64,000 bases of DNA from Boletus sp. NGJ (lineage: Eukaryota > Basidiomycota > Agaricomycetes > Boletales > Boletaceae). Position 1 is the first letter of the stretch. Each line of letters starts with the position of its first letter. Both the position numbers and the translations under genes were made by a program. The stretch covers positions 2,356,001-2,420,000 of the forward strand of contig JAGTXK010000055.1 of NCBI GenBank assembly GCA_019096195.1. Reading direction: 5' to 3'. Positions 44,185 to 53,189 of the stretch are shown in pieces. The notes under the pieces were generated by a model. That model worked only from the letters and a program-made list of their open reading frames with translations. It had not been told where the DNA came from and did no database searches.

Positions 44185-45290
44185 TTTCATCATAGTGCTC
44201 ATAGTGCCATAGTAGTTTCATAGTAGTCATAGTAGTTTCATAGATAACTCAGTGTTCATAGTATCATAGTATTGAAAGTGTATTCATAGTATCCATAGTA
44301 TATTCATAGTGTTCATAGTATCATAGTATCATAGTATCATAGCATTTCATAGCATTCATAGTACATTCATAGTAGTCATAGTCATAGTAGTAATTTAAGC
44401 TAATCCTAATCCTAATCCTAATCCTAAATCAAAAGCATACAAAATGTGTAGTCAAAAAGTGCACAAAAAGTGTAGTCAAATATGTAGTCAAATGTTGTAC
44501 AAAAAGTATAGGAAAGAGTGTAGTACAGTGTAGCAAACAGAGTGTAGTAAAAAAAAGCAAACAAAAGTGTAGTACAGTGTAGTACAGTGTAGCAAACAAA
44601 GTGTACCAAAAGTGTACCAAAAATGCGCACCAAAGTGTAGTAAAAGTGTAGTCACAATGTGTACCAAAAGTGTAGACCTACACTCAAAAAAAATATCCAA
44701 GTCCATTATCCCACACTCAGTGTTAAAAAAGCGGACATTGTTTGCCAATGTTTGTGCCACCATTCTTATATAAACAAGCCAGACTTCAAAAACATTCCCA
44801 CACCCTCTTGTTTCTTAATTTTATCCTTCTCTACTCATTACATGAAGTCAACACTTCACTTTGTAAATCATTAGGATTAGGATTGGGATTAGGATTGGGA
44901 TTGGGATTGGGATTGGGATTGGGATTGGGATTGGGATTGGGACTGGGATTAGAATTAGAATTAGAATTAATAGAATTAATATTTGATTGAATTTGAAATT
45001 AGAATTGGCTTGAAATTAGATTAGGATTAGAATTAGGATTAGGATTGCTAAGCCACTATGGAAGCACTATGTATACTATGGCATCACTATGAACACAATG
45101 GAAGTACTATGAGAATACTATGAGACACTATGAGAATACTATGACAGACTATGGCCATACTATGAATAGAGTATGAGACACTGTCATACTATCAAACCAC
45201 TATCTAGTTGGACCCTCACTATGAGCACTATGTTACTGTCCAGTACTGTCCAGCACTGGACAGTTAGTCCTGTTTTTACTAATGCTAGCT
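44185..45290. repeat. inverted satellite (foldback-like) structure with telomere-like hexamers
   Basis: Left arm: degenerate TCATAGTA units (44185-44398), then CCTAAT units (44402-44427). Core: GTGTAGTACAGTGTAGCAAA-type reiterations (44440-44690), then about 180 bp of unique sequence. Right arm: GGATTA/GGATTG units (44870-45048), then CTATGA-type units (45050-45190), which are the inverse complement of the left arm, and a unique tail to 45290. The hexamers resemble, but are not, TTAGGG. A partial second copy of the right tail is at 35540-35752. Open frames here (Gly/Leu repeats) are repeat artefacts. Confidence 0.8.
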
Positions 45291-45655
45291 TTGACTCTAA
45301 ACCCGATGATGGCAATGATAGTGATCATGATGACAAGTTCTCCCAACTTACTGAGCAGGTGACTGGATGGTTCACTTTCTTTTTCTCTTCTCTTCTAACT
45401 AATATTTCAGGTGTGCCCCAGATACATGAGACTGTTGGGATCACATTGAGACTCAAACCAATTAATGGAGTGCTCAGGTACCCCACCTCATTAAGGCTTA
45501 CTTGGACTTCCATTCATGTGATGCTAGTGATGGCTTCCCAACTGATAAACTTCACAATGTACATAATGCACTGGCAGTGCATCCTGCCAGCATGATTAGT
45601 GAAATTGAACTTATTGAAATCTTCAGTGAGTGCTGCAGCTACTGATTCAATAGAT
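45291..45655 (+). pseudogene. decayed spliced gene fragment, unrecognised
   Basis: A first block reads FDSKPDDGNDSDHDDKFSQ, LTEQ, followed by a 52-nt GT-AG spacer (45359-45410) with a CTAACTAAT branch-like site and TTTCAG acceptor. After it a block KAYLDFHSCDASDGFPTDKL, HNVHNALAVHPASMISEIEL, IEIFSECCSY reads well at 45497-45649. Stops and a frame change between the parts show decay. Possibly a host gene piece carried or flanked by repeats; not recognised. Confidence 0.45.
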
Positions 45656-45684
45656 GCTCTTTGACAAATGTATAAGCAGACAGT

Positions 45685-46147
45685 GACCTATATTAAACTT
45701 GTTTCATGCACAGTCAGAAGCTAGGACCCAAATGGAATTAATTCTACCACTTGCAGCAGTTAGAATATTCCAATACTCTAGGGCCCTATGACCCTTAGTA
45801 TGATCTAGCAACCCTGCAATTCTTAGAATATTCCATCAAGAAACTTATGAGAAATTAATGTTTTTCTCCAACATATAGCTCTGTTACTATTTACAAGTAT
45901 ATAGTTAGTAGAACTGTAAATAATATGTATATAGCTAAGTGCCAGTGAGAGAACATGATCACGTGATAATGGGCTATACAGCCTTGTGTCACCTGACTGA
46001 ACATTCCATGACCTTCCATGGTATTCCATGGAGTTCTATGACATTCTTTGAAGTTCTATGCTTTAGTTAGCAAAAGCTTGGCATTTGTAATAAACCTCTT
46101 GGCATTAGTAAGCAGCCAAGCCCATGTATTTATCTATAAAAGGAGAG
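45685..46147 (+). repeat. dispersed repeat A, copy 2
   Basis: Same orientation and extent as 3743-4231, ending in the same TATAAAAGGAGAG box. 46148-46950 downstream holds no gene I can support. Confidence 0.7.
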
Positions 46148-46954
46148 CCATTCAGGCCACAAAGAGAGCAGATTACCCCTTATATAGGACATCTCAACCA
46201 GAGAAGTTCTCTCAAGGAGAATAATTCTCACCCCTACTTGGAGTACCACTCACAGGCAACCCACAGAGGACCTTGAAGAGGATATTCTCCATTGTTTAGA
46301 CAGCTAGTTAGATTATTAGGAGAAAATTCTTGTAGCCAATAGTGCACAAGAAATATAGGACATCTTTTGGGAGAAAACTCTATATAGGGCAATAAAAGGA
46401 AATAGATCCCCAACAGTTTAATACTACTAGATCCCAAGCATCCCTGCTACTCTGCTGACTGCCCATCTAAGAGGATACATAAGTGATAGTACAGCCAAAT
46501 AAGTACTGAATTGCACTCTTCTTAGCAAACAATAAGATTGAGCTATTATAACCTATCTGAGTGACCTAAGTGTAGTGTGAACCTATTCCAGCCTTACCTG
46601 GAAGATCTCAACATCTTGACAATCCAGCATATCTGCAGATTACCAGCCACAAAGTCATTGCTTTTTATAGCAACTGACTCATTTGACCTTCTAAAAAAGC
46701 CTACTAACCAAAGTCTAGCAATCTAGTAGCATTGACTAGCATACCTTTAGATGTGTTTACAGTTGCTTACAGTTGTTTACACTATTAACCAGACTACAGT
46801 TGAAATCATTTCAATTTCAATTCTTCAGCATTTGTTGGGAATTGGTGAACAACCCGTACACTTAGTTACACTAAATATTCAACTGATTTAAACCTAGCAG
46901 ATCTAGAGATTTTTTCATCTAGGAGGTAAAAATTCCCCTAGCTTATAGTGTTCT

Positions 46955-48604
46955 AACTATGGAAGGCAAAGCAAACATCTGGGAAAACCTGTCATTTAAA
47001 AAAGGGTTTCCATTGCTTTTACCTGCATAGAAGTCACCATGGCTAAATGCCCCTTGGGAGATCTATCTGTAGATTTATCATGAGTTTACCTGAATCATAT
47101 TTATTCACAGCAATCTATGTAATCATAGATTGATTCTTGAAAGAAGTCATTTTTATTCCCACACACAATACATGTTCATTAGCAGACTTAGCTACTTTAT
47201 TCCATAACCATGTTTGGTATACATATGGACTACCCTCTATACTTGTTTCTGATAGAGGTCCACAATTTGTGTCCATTTTTACCAAGGAACTTTGCAAGCT
47301 CCTCGGTATCTCACAAAAGATTTCCATGGCTTATCATCTCCAAACTAATGGCCAAATGGAGTACATGAATTGAGACTTACAGTAGAATAGTATCTCCATG
47401 CTTATGTTGGAAAGAAGCAAGACTAATAGGCCAACTATTTAAAGATGGCTCAATTCTCCTACAATAATACTATTATGACAGCTATAGGTGAAATCTCTTT
47501 TAATGTCACCTGAAACTATGCTCCCCACATGGGATTTGAAGGGAAACTAGCTGGCTTTGCTGGAGATATGAATCAATCACATAAGGATATAGAGATGGTG
47601 TTAGAAGAATTGAGAGAAAAAATGATAAAAGCATTAGAAAAGAAAAGATCGAACACTTCAGACTATTCTATTGGCCAACAGGTTTGGCTCTCTATCAACA
47701 AACTAAATCTCCCATATACAGCTAAAAAAACTTACCCAAAAGTGGATTAGACCTTATGAGATCACAAAAGTCCTTGCAAATGTTATAACTCTGAAACTTC
47801 CCAAAACTGTGCATATCCATTCCATGGTTAACATCTCTCACATAAGACCTTATCAGGAAATATTACCAGGACAGCCCAAAGTCCATCCTGATGCGATTGA
47901 GATAGATCAGAAAGGCGAAGAACAATATGAGGTTGAGTACATCACTGTGTCTTGATTGAAAGGAAGAAAGCTGGAATATCTCATTCATTAGGCTGGATAT
48001 GATGAAACAGACAGAACATGGAAATCAGCTAACTTTCAATCACTCTTCTTTCCTTACAAAAACTTCACCATTTCCAAACCATCCACGACTTGCCTGGAAT
48101 TTGAATTTTAAAAAGGGGGTAGTGTTATAATATTTTCAAACTTTTCCATCACAATCTTTGCCATTCATTTTCTTCTCATATTACATGACTAGTCACATGA
48201 CTACACATGACTGTGGGACTTATCACATGACTAATAGTCTAGACCCATCTCATGACTACCTTATGTATTTAATTACTGTCTAGTTCACACCTTATCTATT
48301 CCCACAGTAATCTCCATGATTGCTTTCTTATAGACACTTCTCTCATTTATCTACTTATAGTGTTTCCTCACATGCACATCTTGATCTGTGCACAATTCTG
48401 TAACTTATATAAACTTGTACTTGACGACTGGATTAGCCAGTTCATACCTGAATTTGTTATTGCCTTGGTCATTGACCATTGTAGATATAAGGTTCTGAGT
48501 AGAACTAGACCCACATATCCTCTTTCTGAGCCAGGACACATGTAGCCTGCAAGTTAGCCCAAACCTTGTGGATTCTGTTTGTTGAGAATGATGGGATCAT
48601 AACA
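46955..48604 (+). mobile_element. family A-related chromovirus, 3' fragment
   Basis: Fossil with integrase core (LVSDRGPQFVSIFTKELCKL, about 47240-47310), integrase C-terminal region (TSDYSIGQQVWLSINKLNLP), a weak chromodomain-like stretch near 47960-48020, polypurine tract AAAAAGGGGGTAG, and 3' LTR 48123-48604. It aligns with A1 from about 33650 on. Broken, with many breaks, nearly free of CpG, and clearly older than A1 and A2. Confidence 0.87.
48123..48604 (+). repeat. 3' LTR of the older family A-related element
   Basis: 482 bp, TGTTATAATATTTTC start, GGGATCATAACA end. It keeps the CACATGACTGTGGGAC and TATATAAACTTG landmarks of family A. Confidence 0.85.
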
Positions 48605-48619
48605 ATAGCCACTGCCACA

Positions 48620-49310
48620 CAAGGTTTGCCAGATGGTAGGGCTGATAGCCCCAATGATGACTTGATGGATTTGGCAGATCAGTTGCTTACATTTGACAGT
48701 TCTGCTGTGTCCCTTTTCTAGTATAATATGAGTTACATAGATTAGAGTTACCCACTTCTTCAATAGATCTGCACACTTTTTAGTGCAAATAGTATCTGAG
48801 AATAACTCCTACATTAATCAGTAGCACTCTGGGTGCTCATAATTGAGAAGGGGATCATCTACCAAGCAATACTCAATTTGTTTCATCAATTGTTGCCAAT
48901 GATATGAGTCAGTGGGCTCAAAATGAGATGGGAGTGGGAGAAATGGGAACATGGCCTGCCAATAATAAGAGCTTGCACAACAAACAAGCACAAGGTACTC
49001 ACTGGCTTCAATGGTTTTTTTTGCAGTGAGCCTTTCTTTGGACACATTACACACTATGGGCAGCAATTCAGCTCAATTATCTGTGAGGGTGATGGAGACC
49101 TGCACAGGTTAAGTAGGAGTGTCACTGGTCATGCAAGACTTCACCACTATGCAGGAAAGAATGCTTACAATGTGCTTGGGGATGTCTTGAAAGGAAACAG
49201 TGCTGTAAAAGCAAACAAATAGCTCAAGCATGTTGACAGTATATTCATTCTGTCTGAGAAAAGTTTTGGTATCAATAATGGTCAACATTGTTGTAGTAGT
49301 GCAGTGTGAG
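48620..49310 (-). pseudogene. decayed gene fragment, unrecognised
   Basis: Long protein-like blocks on the minus strand: MLELFVCFYSTVSFQDIPKH (about 49200-49250), VSKERLTAKKTIEASEYLVL (about 48990-49050), SSYYWQAMFPFLPLPSHFEP, LVDDPLLNYEHPECY (about 48820-48870), CADLLKKWVTLIYVTHIILE and QIHQVIIGAISPTIWQTL (about 48610-48690). They follow one another colinearly with a few stops. It is bounded by an LTR of family A on the left and of family E on the right. I do not recognise the family. At roughly 230 codons it is probably an internal or C-terminal piece. Confidence 0.5.
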
Positions 49311-49339
49311 GTTTCAATGTGGTTTGGAAATGGTAACAC

Positions 49340-50515
49340 TGTTAAGAATGGACAACTCCAATGCAACTCCAAAGGACTGGAGTTACTTAAGGGTGTCAGG
49401 ACTTTGCTTCACCTTATATGGTGCACCCTTGCTCAAGTCCGATGTCCCGGATTTCGAGGACATAGTAAGATCAGAGGTTTGGACTCAATGTGGTTGAACG
49501 TCAAGTTGAGCAGAGGATCAGAGTGAGTTGTCGAGACTCAGATGGAAGACAGGAGTGGTGTTCAGAGTTGATATTTGAACTAACTTTATAAAAGTAGTAG
49601 CGAAGGTTTATATACGATCGGAAACGAGATTACTAACGGAGTTCGTAAGGTGTAATGAGTAAGTAGTAGCTGAGTAATTAGGAATGGAGAGGGGACCTTG
49701 CTGGAGCAGTGCTCCTAAGTGAGACAGACACTGGATCAGAGACAGCTATAAAGCAGGACTAAGACAGATGAGTAGGACATAACTTTATGTACAAATAAGG
49801 AAGTAGGAATACTATGTGGGGTGAGTTACAAGTCCGAGGGTATAAGAGCGTACTCCAAGGGGGAATACACCAGAGTTATGGACAGAGGTCCAGAGTTGGA
49901 TTTGTCGAGTTGCACAGGATATGACAGTATCCCCCTCTTAGGCCTGAACCCCTGAAGGCCTAGGCAAGAGACAATGTGGAGTGGGGAAAATCAAAGTGGA
50001 GGAAAAAATTGGAGTTTAAAAAAAGGATATAAAGGGCAAGGGTGTGCCCCAGCCAATTCCACATTACCCTTATTCCCTTCCATATCCGGCCTTGACAACA
50101 TCAAGGAGTGGTCTGATGAGTGTATCACAGAGAACAAGGACAATGAGGAGGAGGTCAGCACAGCCAAGTACACTGAATGGTGGAGATGAGCACAGGCCTA
50201 GAAAGAGGAGGCAGAGAGGAGGGCATGTGAGGAGGCTGAGTGGAAGGCATGCAAGGAGGAAGAAAAGGCATGCTGTGAGGCCAAGGAGGAGGCTGTACAC
50301 AGGGTGAGTCGCATTAACTGGAGTTCGACAAAACTAACTGGACTTCACAGGCGGAGGAGGTTAGAGCATGTCAAAGCATCAAACAGGGGAAGAAGAGGGA
50401 GGTAGCAGAGCAGTTATGCATCCGCTGTGACAACCAGGGCCTCGTGTGTGTGCTCAGCCCTGGGAAGTTGAAGTTGTGTGTCAAGTATTGTGATGCAAAA
50501 GCAAAGTGCGAGCGG
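49340..50515 (-). mobile_element. family E chromovirus, partial copy (3' LTR and antisense ORF)
   Basis: LTR 49340-49926 (587 bp) with TG...CA ends. In minus direction it is preceded by a polypurine tract (TAAGAGGGGGATAC, revcomp of 49927-49940), so it is a 3' LTR of a minus-strand element. Then comes the plus-strand (antisense) ORF described at 59108-60847. Similarity ends near 50515. The LTR matches 51935-52521 closely (same length). No polymerase remains here. Confidence 0.82.
50085..50515 (+). pseudogene. antisense Zn2Cys6-like ORF, partial copy (family E)
   Basis: Plus-strand ORF inside the minus-strand family E copy. It starts with the SGLDNIKEWSDECITENKDN block (about 50090), continues with Lys/Glu/Ala-rich coil (EEAEWKACKEEEKACCEAKE), a 47-nt intron (50304-50350, GTGAGT...CACAG with CTAAC), then the cluster CIRCDNQGLVCVLSPGKLKL near 50420-50480. 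It is colinear with 59108-60847. Copy incomplete and broken. Confidence 0.65.
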
Positions 50516-50821
50516 CTCAATGGCATTTTGCAGAACTTTCAAAAAATCAGGGTTGCTCTTGACCAGACCCACACACCAACCAATCTCGGGAGCCACCTCA
50601 ATGCGTCTGTCAGATGTGGCCTGGTGGTAAATGATCCACAGTGCATCGAGTCACAACTCGGCGGATGGGAATCCGAATACCTGCATCTGCAAGATACATT
50701 GGTGTATCTTTTCATCTGCTCTCTTGTATTCATCTCCAGAGTCTCCAAACTTGGGAGCCATAGGAGTAATTTCCAATTCCTCCTGTGCAGTGTGATCTAT
50801 GCGCCATTTGCCAGTGGACAT
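50515..50821 (-). pseudogene. gene fragment with intact-looking start, unrecognised
   Basis: From ATG at 50821 the minus strand reads STGKWRIDHTAQEELEITP, KFGDSGDEYKRADEKIHQC, ILQMQVFGFPSAEL, an in-frame TGA, then LDALWIIYHQATSDRRIEVA and VGLVKSNPDFLKVLQNAIEP. About 100 codons with only one interruption; soluble and helical in character. It abuts the broken end of the family E copy. No family recognised. 50822-51124 holds no gene I can see. Confidence 0.45.
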
Positions 50822-51124
50822 GGTGACTGCAGTAGATATAGGGAGTCGGAATCATCAGCCGCATAGGTGGCTCAGCGCTCAAGCGACGATCGAAATCCCA
50901 CCTGGGATTCCCGAATTGGAAGCCTAATTAGCCACAGTCCAAATAGATCTCATAATACATAATTAGACTTTCTACCTCACTTTTCCCAGCACCAGCCATA
51001 AATCCCACCCCAAATACTGGCCGACTTTGCCATAGGAGAAGGAGACCTTTAGAGTAGGCATGGCTAGCATGTGAGCCAGACCTTTAGGGAAGTTGTTCCC
51101 ACACAGCATAACTAGTTGTGCCAC

Positions 51125-51575
51125 ACAATCCCTTCAATAGCTTCCCATGCCCCTACCCTTCCTGCCATTGTTGTTGTCCCACTCTTTGTTGTCCTGCCAT
51201 TGCCCTGCCATTGTCTTCCCCCATCCTCTCTGAGTCCATTGTCTGCCATTGTCCTCTCCATCCTCCCTATCATTTCCACCATTATTCTCCCCATCATCTC
51301 TGTTATCCTTGCCACTGTCCTCTCCCATAGTCTCCCTTATTCTCTCTCATTGTCTCTATTGTCTCTATCATTTCTGCTATTGCTCTCTCTGTTGTCTCTG
51401 TTGTTTCCACCATTGTTCTCTTGTTCTCTCTGTCATTCCTGTGGTCATCCTCTCCTATCCTCTCCCTCATTCTTCAATGTCCTCTCTGCCACCCCTGCTG
51501 TTGTCCTCACCCATTCTTTTTGTTGTCCTCATCACCTTGCTCACTGTCTTTCTCAGTCTTTCTTCACTATTGTTG
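51125..51575. repeat. pyrimidine-rich degenerate tandem repeat
   Basis: Strand-asymmetric tract of reiterated CATTGTCCTCTCC/CATCATTTCTGCCATTG-like units of about 12-18 bp. Open frames on both strands (Leu/Ser-rich on plus; Met/Gly/Arg-rich on minus) follow from composition and are not called. Confidence 0.7.
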
Positions 51576-51699
51576 TGCACATCCCATCAACCATATTATT
51601 CACTTTGGGGCATAGATTATCCATGTCTCACCATGCAAAAAGATTCTTGGGATTGTTGAAATCAATTAAGATCTATAGATTCAGAGGGCATGCTCATCA

Positions 51700-51925
51700 C
51701 ACCATCACTCTGCAGGCAGGAACACAGGCAGAACATTTTTGCTCCATTGGTGAGCAGTGTGCCACAGATCTTCAAGGTGTGTTTTCCCTTGAGAACTATA
51801 TACTCCATTCTATGTACTGACATGTTATGATAGCACTGCCTCTAGAGGACCAGGACAATGCAGACCAAATGTTTGAAGACTTGGGCATGGGTATTCAATA
51901 CAATGTGCACATTTCCAACACTACT
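51700..51925 (+). pseudogene. coding relic X, copy 2
   Basis: Better copy of the relic at 43945-44170: one frame, with a single stop near the middle, reads HTITLQAGTQAEHFCSIGE, QCATDLQGVFSLENYILHSM and HVMIALPLEDQDNADQMFED, GMGIQYNVHISNT. The open stretch extends upstream (LLKSIKIYRFRGHAH from about 51640). Unrecognised. It is followed ten bases later by the family E LTR. Confidence 0.5.
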
Positions 51926-51934
51926 GTAGCTTTG

Positions 51935-52521
51935 TGTTAAGAACGGACAACTCCGATGCAACTCTGAAGGACCGGAGTTACTTGAGGGTGTTGGGACTTG
52001 GCTCCACCTTATATGGTGCACCCTTGCTCAAGTCCGATGTCCCGGATTTCAAGGACATAGTAAGATCAGAGGTTTGGACTTGGCGTGGTTGAACATCAAG
52101 TCGAGCAGAGGATCAGAGTGAGTTGCCAAGACTCAGATGGAGGACAGGAGTGGTGTTCAGAGTTGATATTCAAACTAACTTTACAAGAGTAGTAGCGAAG
52201 GTTTATATATGATCGGAAATGAGATTACTAACGGAGTTCGTAAGGTGTAATGAGTAAGTAGTAGCTGAGTAATTAGGAATGGAGCTGAGACCTTGCCAGA
52301 GTGGTGCTCCTAAGTGAGACAGACACTGGATCAGAGACAGCTACGAAGTGGAACTAAGACAGATGAGTAGGACATAGCTTTATATATGAATGAGAAAGTA
52401 GGAATACTATGTGGGGTGAGTTACAAGTCCGAGGGTATAAGAGCGTACTCCGAGGGGGAACGTGCTGGAGTTATGGACAGAGGTTCAGAGTTGGACTTGT
52501 CAAGTTGCATGGAATATGACA
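51935..52521 (-). repeat. 3' LTR, family E
   Basis: 587 bp, read on minus as TGTCATATTCC...GTTCTTAACA, preceded (minus direction) by polypurine tract TAAGAGGGGGATAC. The twin copy at 49340-49926 has exactly the same length. Confidence 0.85.
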
Positions 52522-52671
52522 GTATCCCCCTCTTAGGCCTGAACCCCTGAAGGCCTAGGCAAGAGACAATGCAGAGTGGGGAAAATCAGAGTGGAGGAAA
52601 AAATCAGAGTCCAAAAAAAGGATATAAAGGGCAAGGGTGTGCCCCAGCCAATTCCACATTACCCTTATTCC

Positions 52672-53156
52672 TGTTATGATCCCTTTCGGTAACCAAAACC
52701 ACAAGGCTCAAACGTAACTTGCAGGCTACACGAGTCCTGGCTCAATGGATGAGGTGGGGAGTCTTAGGCCGTACTATTCCCAACCCTACAATGACCAGAA
52801 TGGCCAAGGCTAATAGGTTGTTGGAGGAAGAATACAAGTGGATTAGACTGGGGTATCCAGTCGTCAAAGTGCTGCTTTATATACATAAGGGAGATGCGCA
52901 CGGACCAAGCAGTGCGTGTGATAATCTACTAAGTATAGTAAGACGGAGATTAAAGGGGCTGTGTGAGAAGAGCGGAAAGTAAAGAGTCGTGGATCACATG
53001 AGGTGTGACATCATGTGATGTCATAGGTTCTAGACCTATCATGTGATATGTTCCCACGGTCAGGTGCACAGTCACGTGACTTATGAAGAAAAGGTTTGAT
53101 GAAAGAGAAAAGTAAGTCTTCGTATGAAAAGTGTGAAAATTTCGTATATTATAACA
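52672..53156 (-). repeat. 3' LTR of A2
   Basis: 485 bp; on the plus strand TGTTATGATCCCTTTCGG to CGTATATTATAACA. It holds the family's CATCATGTGATGTCATAGG palindromic block and an open antisense frame at 52719-52982. Confidence 0.92.
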
Positions 53157-53189
53157 CTACCCCCTTCTTGTGACTTGAATTCCAGGCGA

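Noticed and set aside
44742-44990. Open frame with a Gly-Leu repeat
   Set aside because: Direct product of the GGATTG hexamer array.
44870-45048. A true interstitial telomere
   Set aside because: Units are TTAGGA and TTGGGA mixed with TTAGAA, not the fungal TTAGGG, and they are flanked by another satellite on each side.
50868-50935. tRNA-like or SINE-like sequence (GGTGGCTCAGCGCTC followed by GATCGAAATCCC)
   Set aside because: It resembles A and B boxes of a polymerase III promoter, but the spacing is too short for a tRNA, the B box is off, and I could fold no cloverleaf. Not called.
51112-51820. Leu/Ser-rich open frame of 234 codons and overlapping antisense frames
   Set aside because: The tract is a pyrimidine-rich degenerate repeat. 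Openness in several frames is expected and no domain is visible. Only the end of the frame (51640-51820) overlaps coding relic X.
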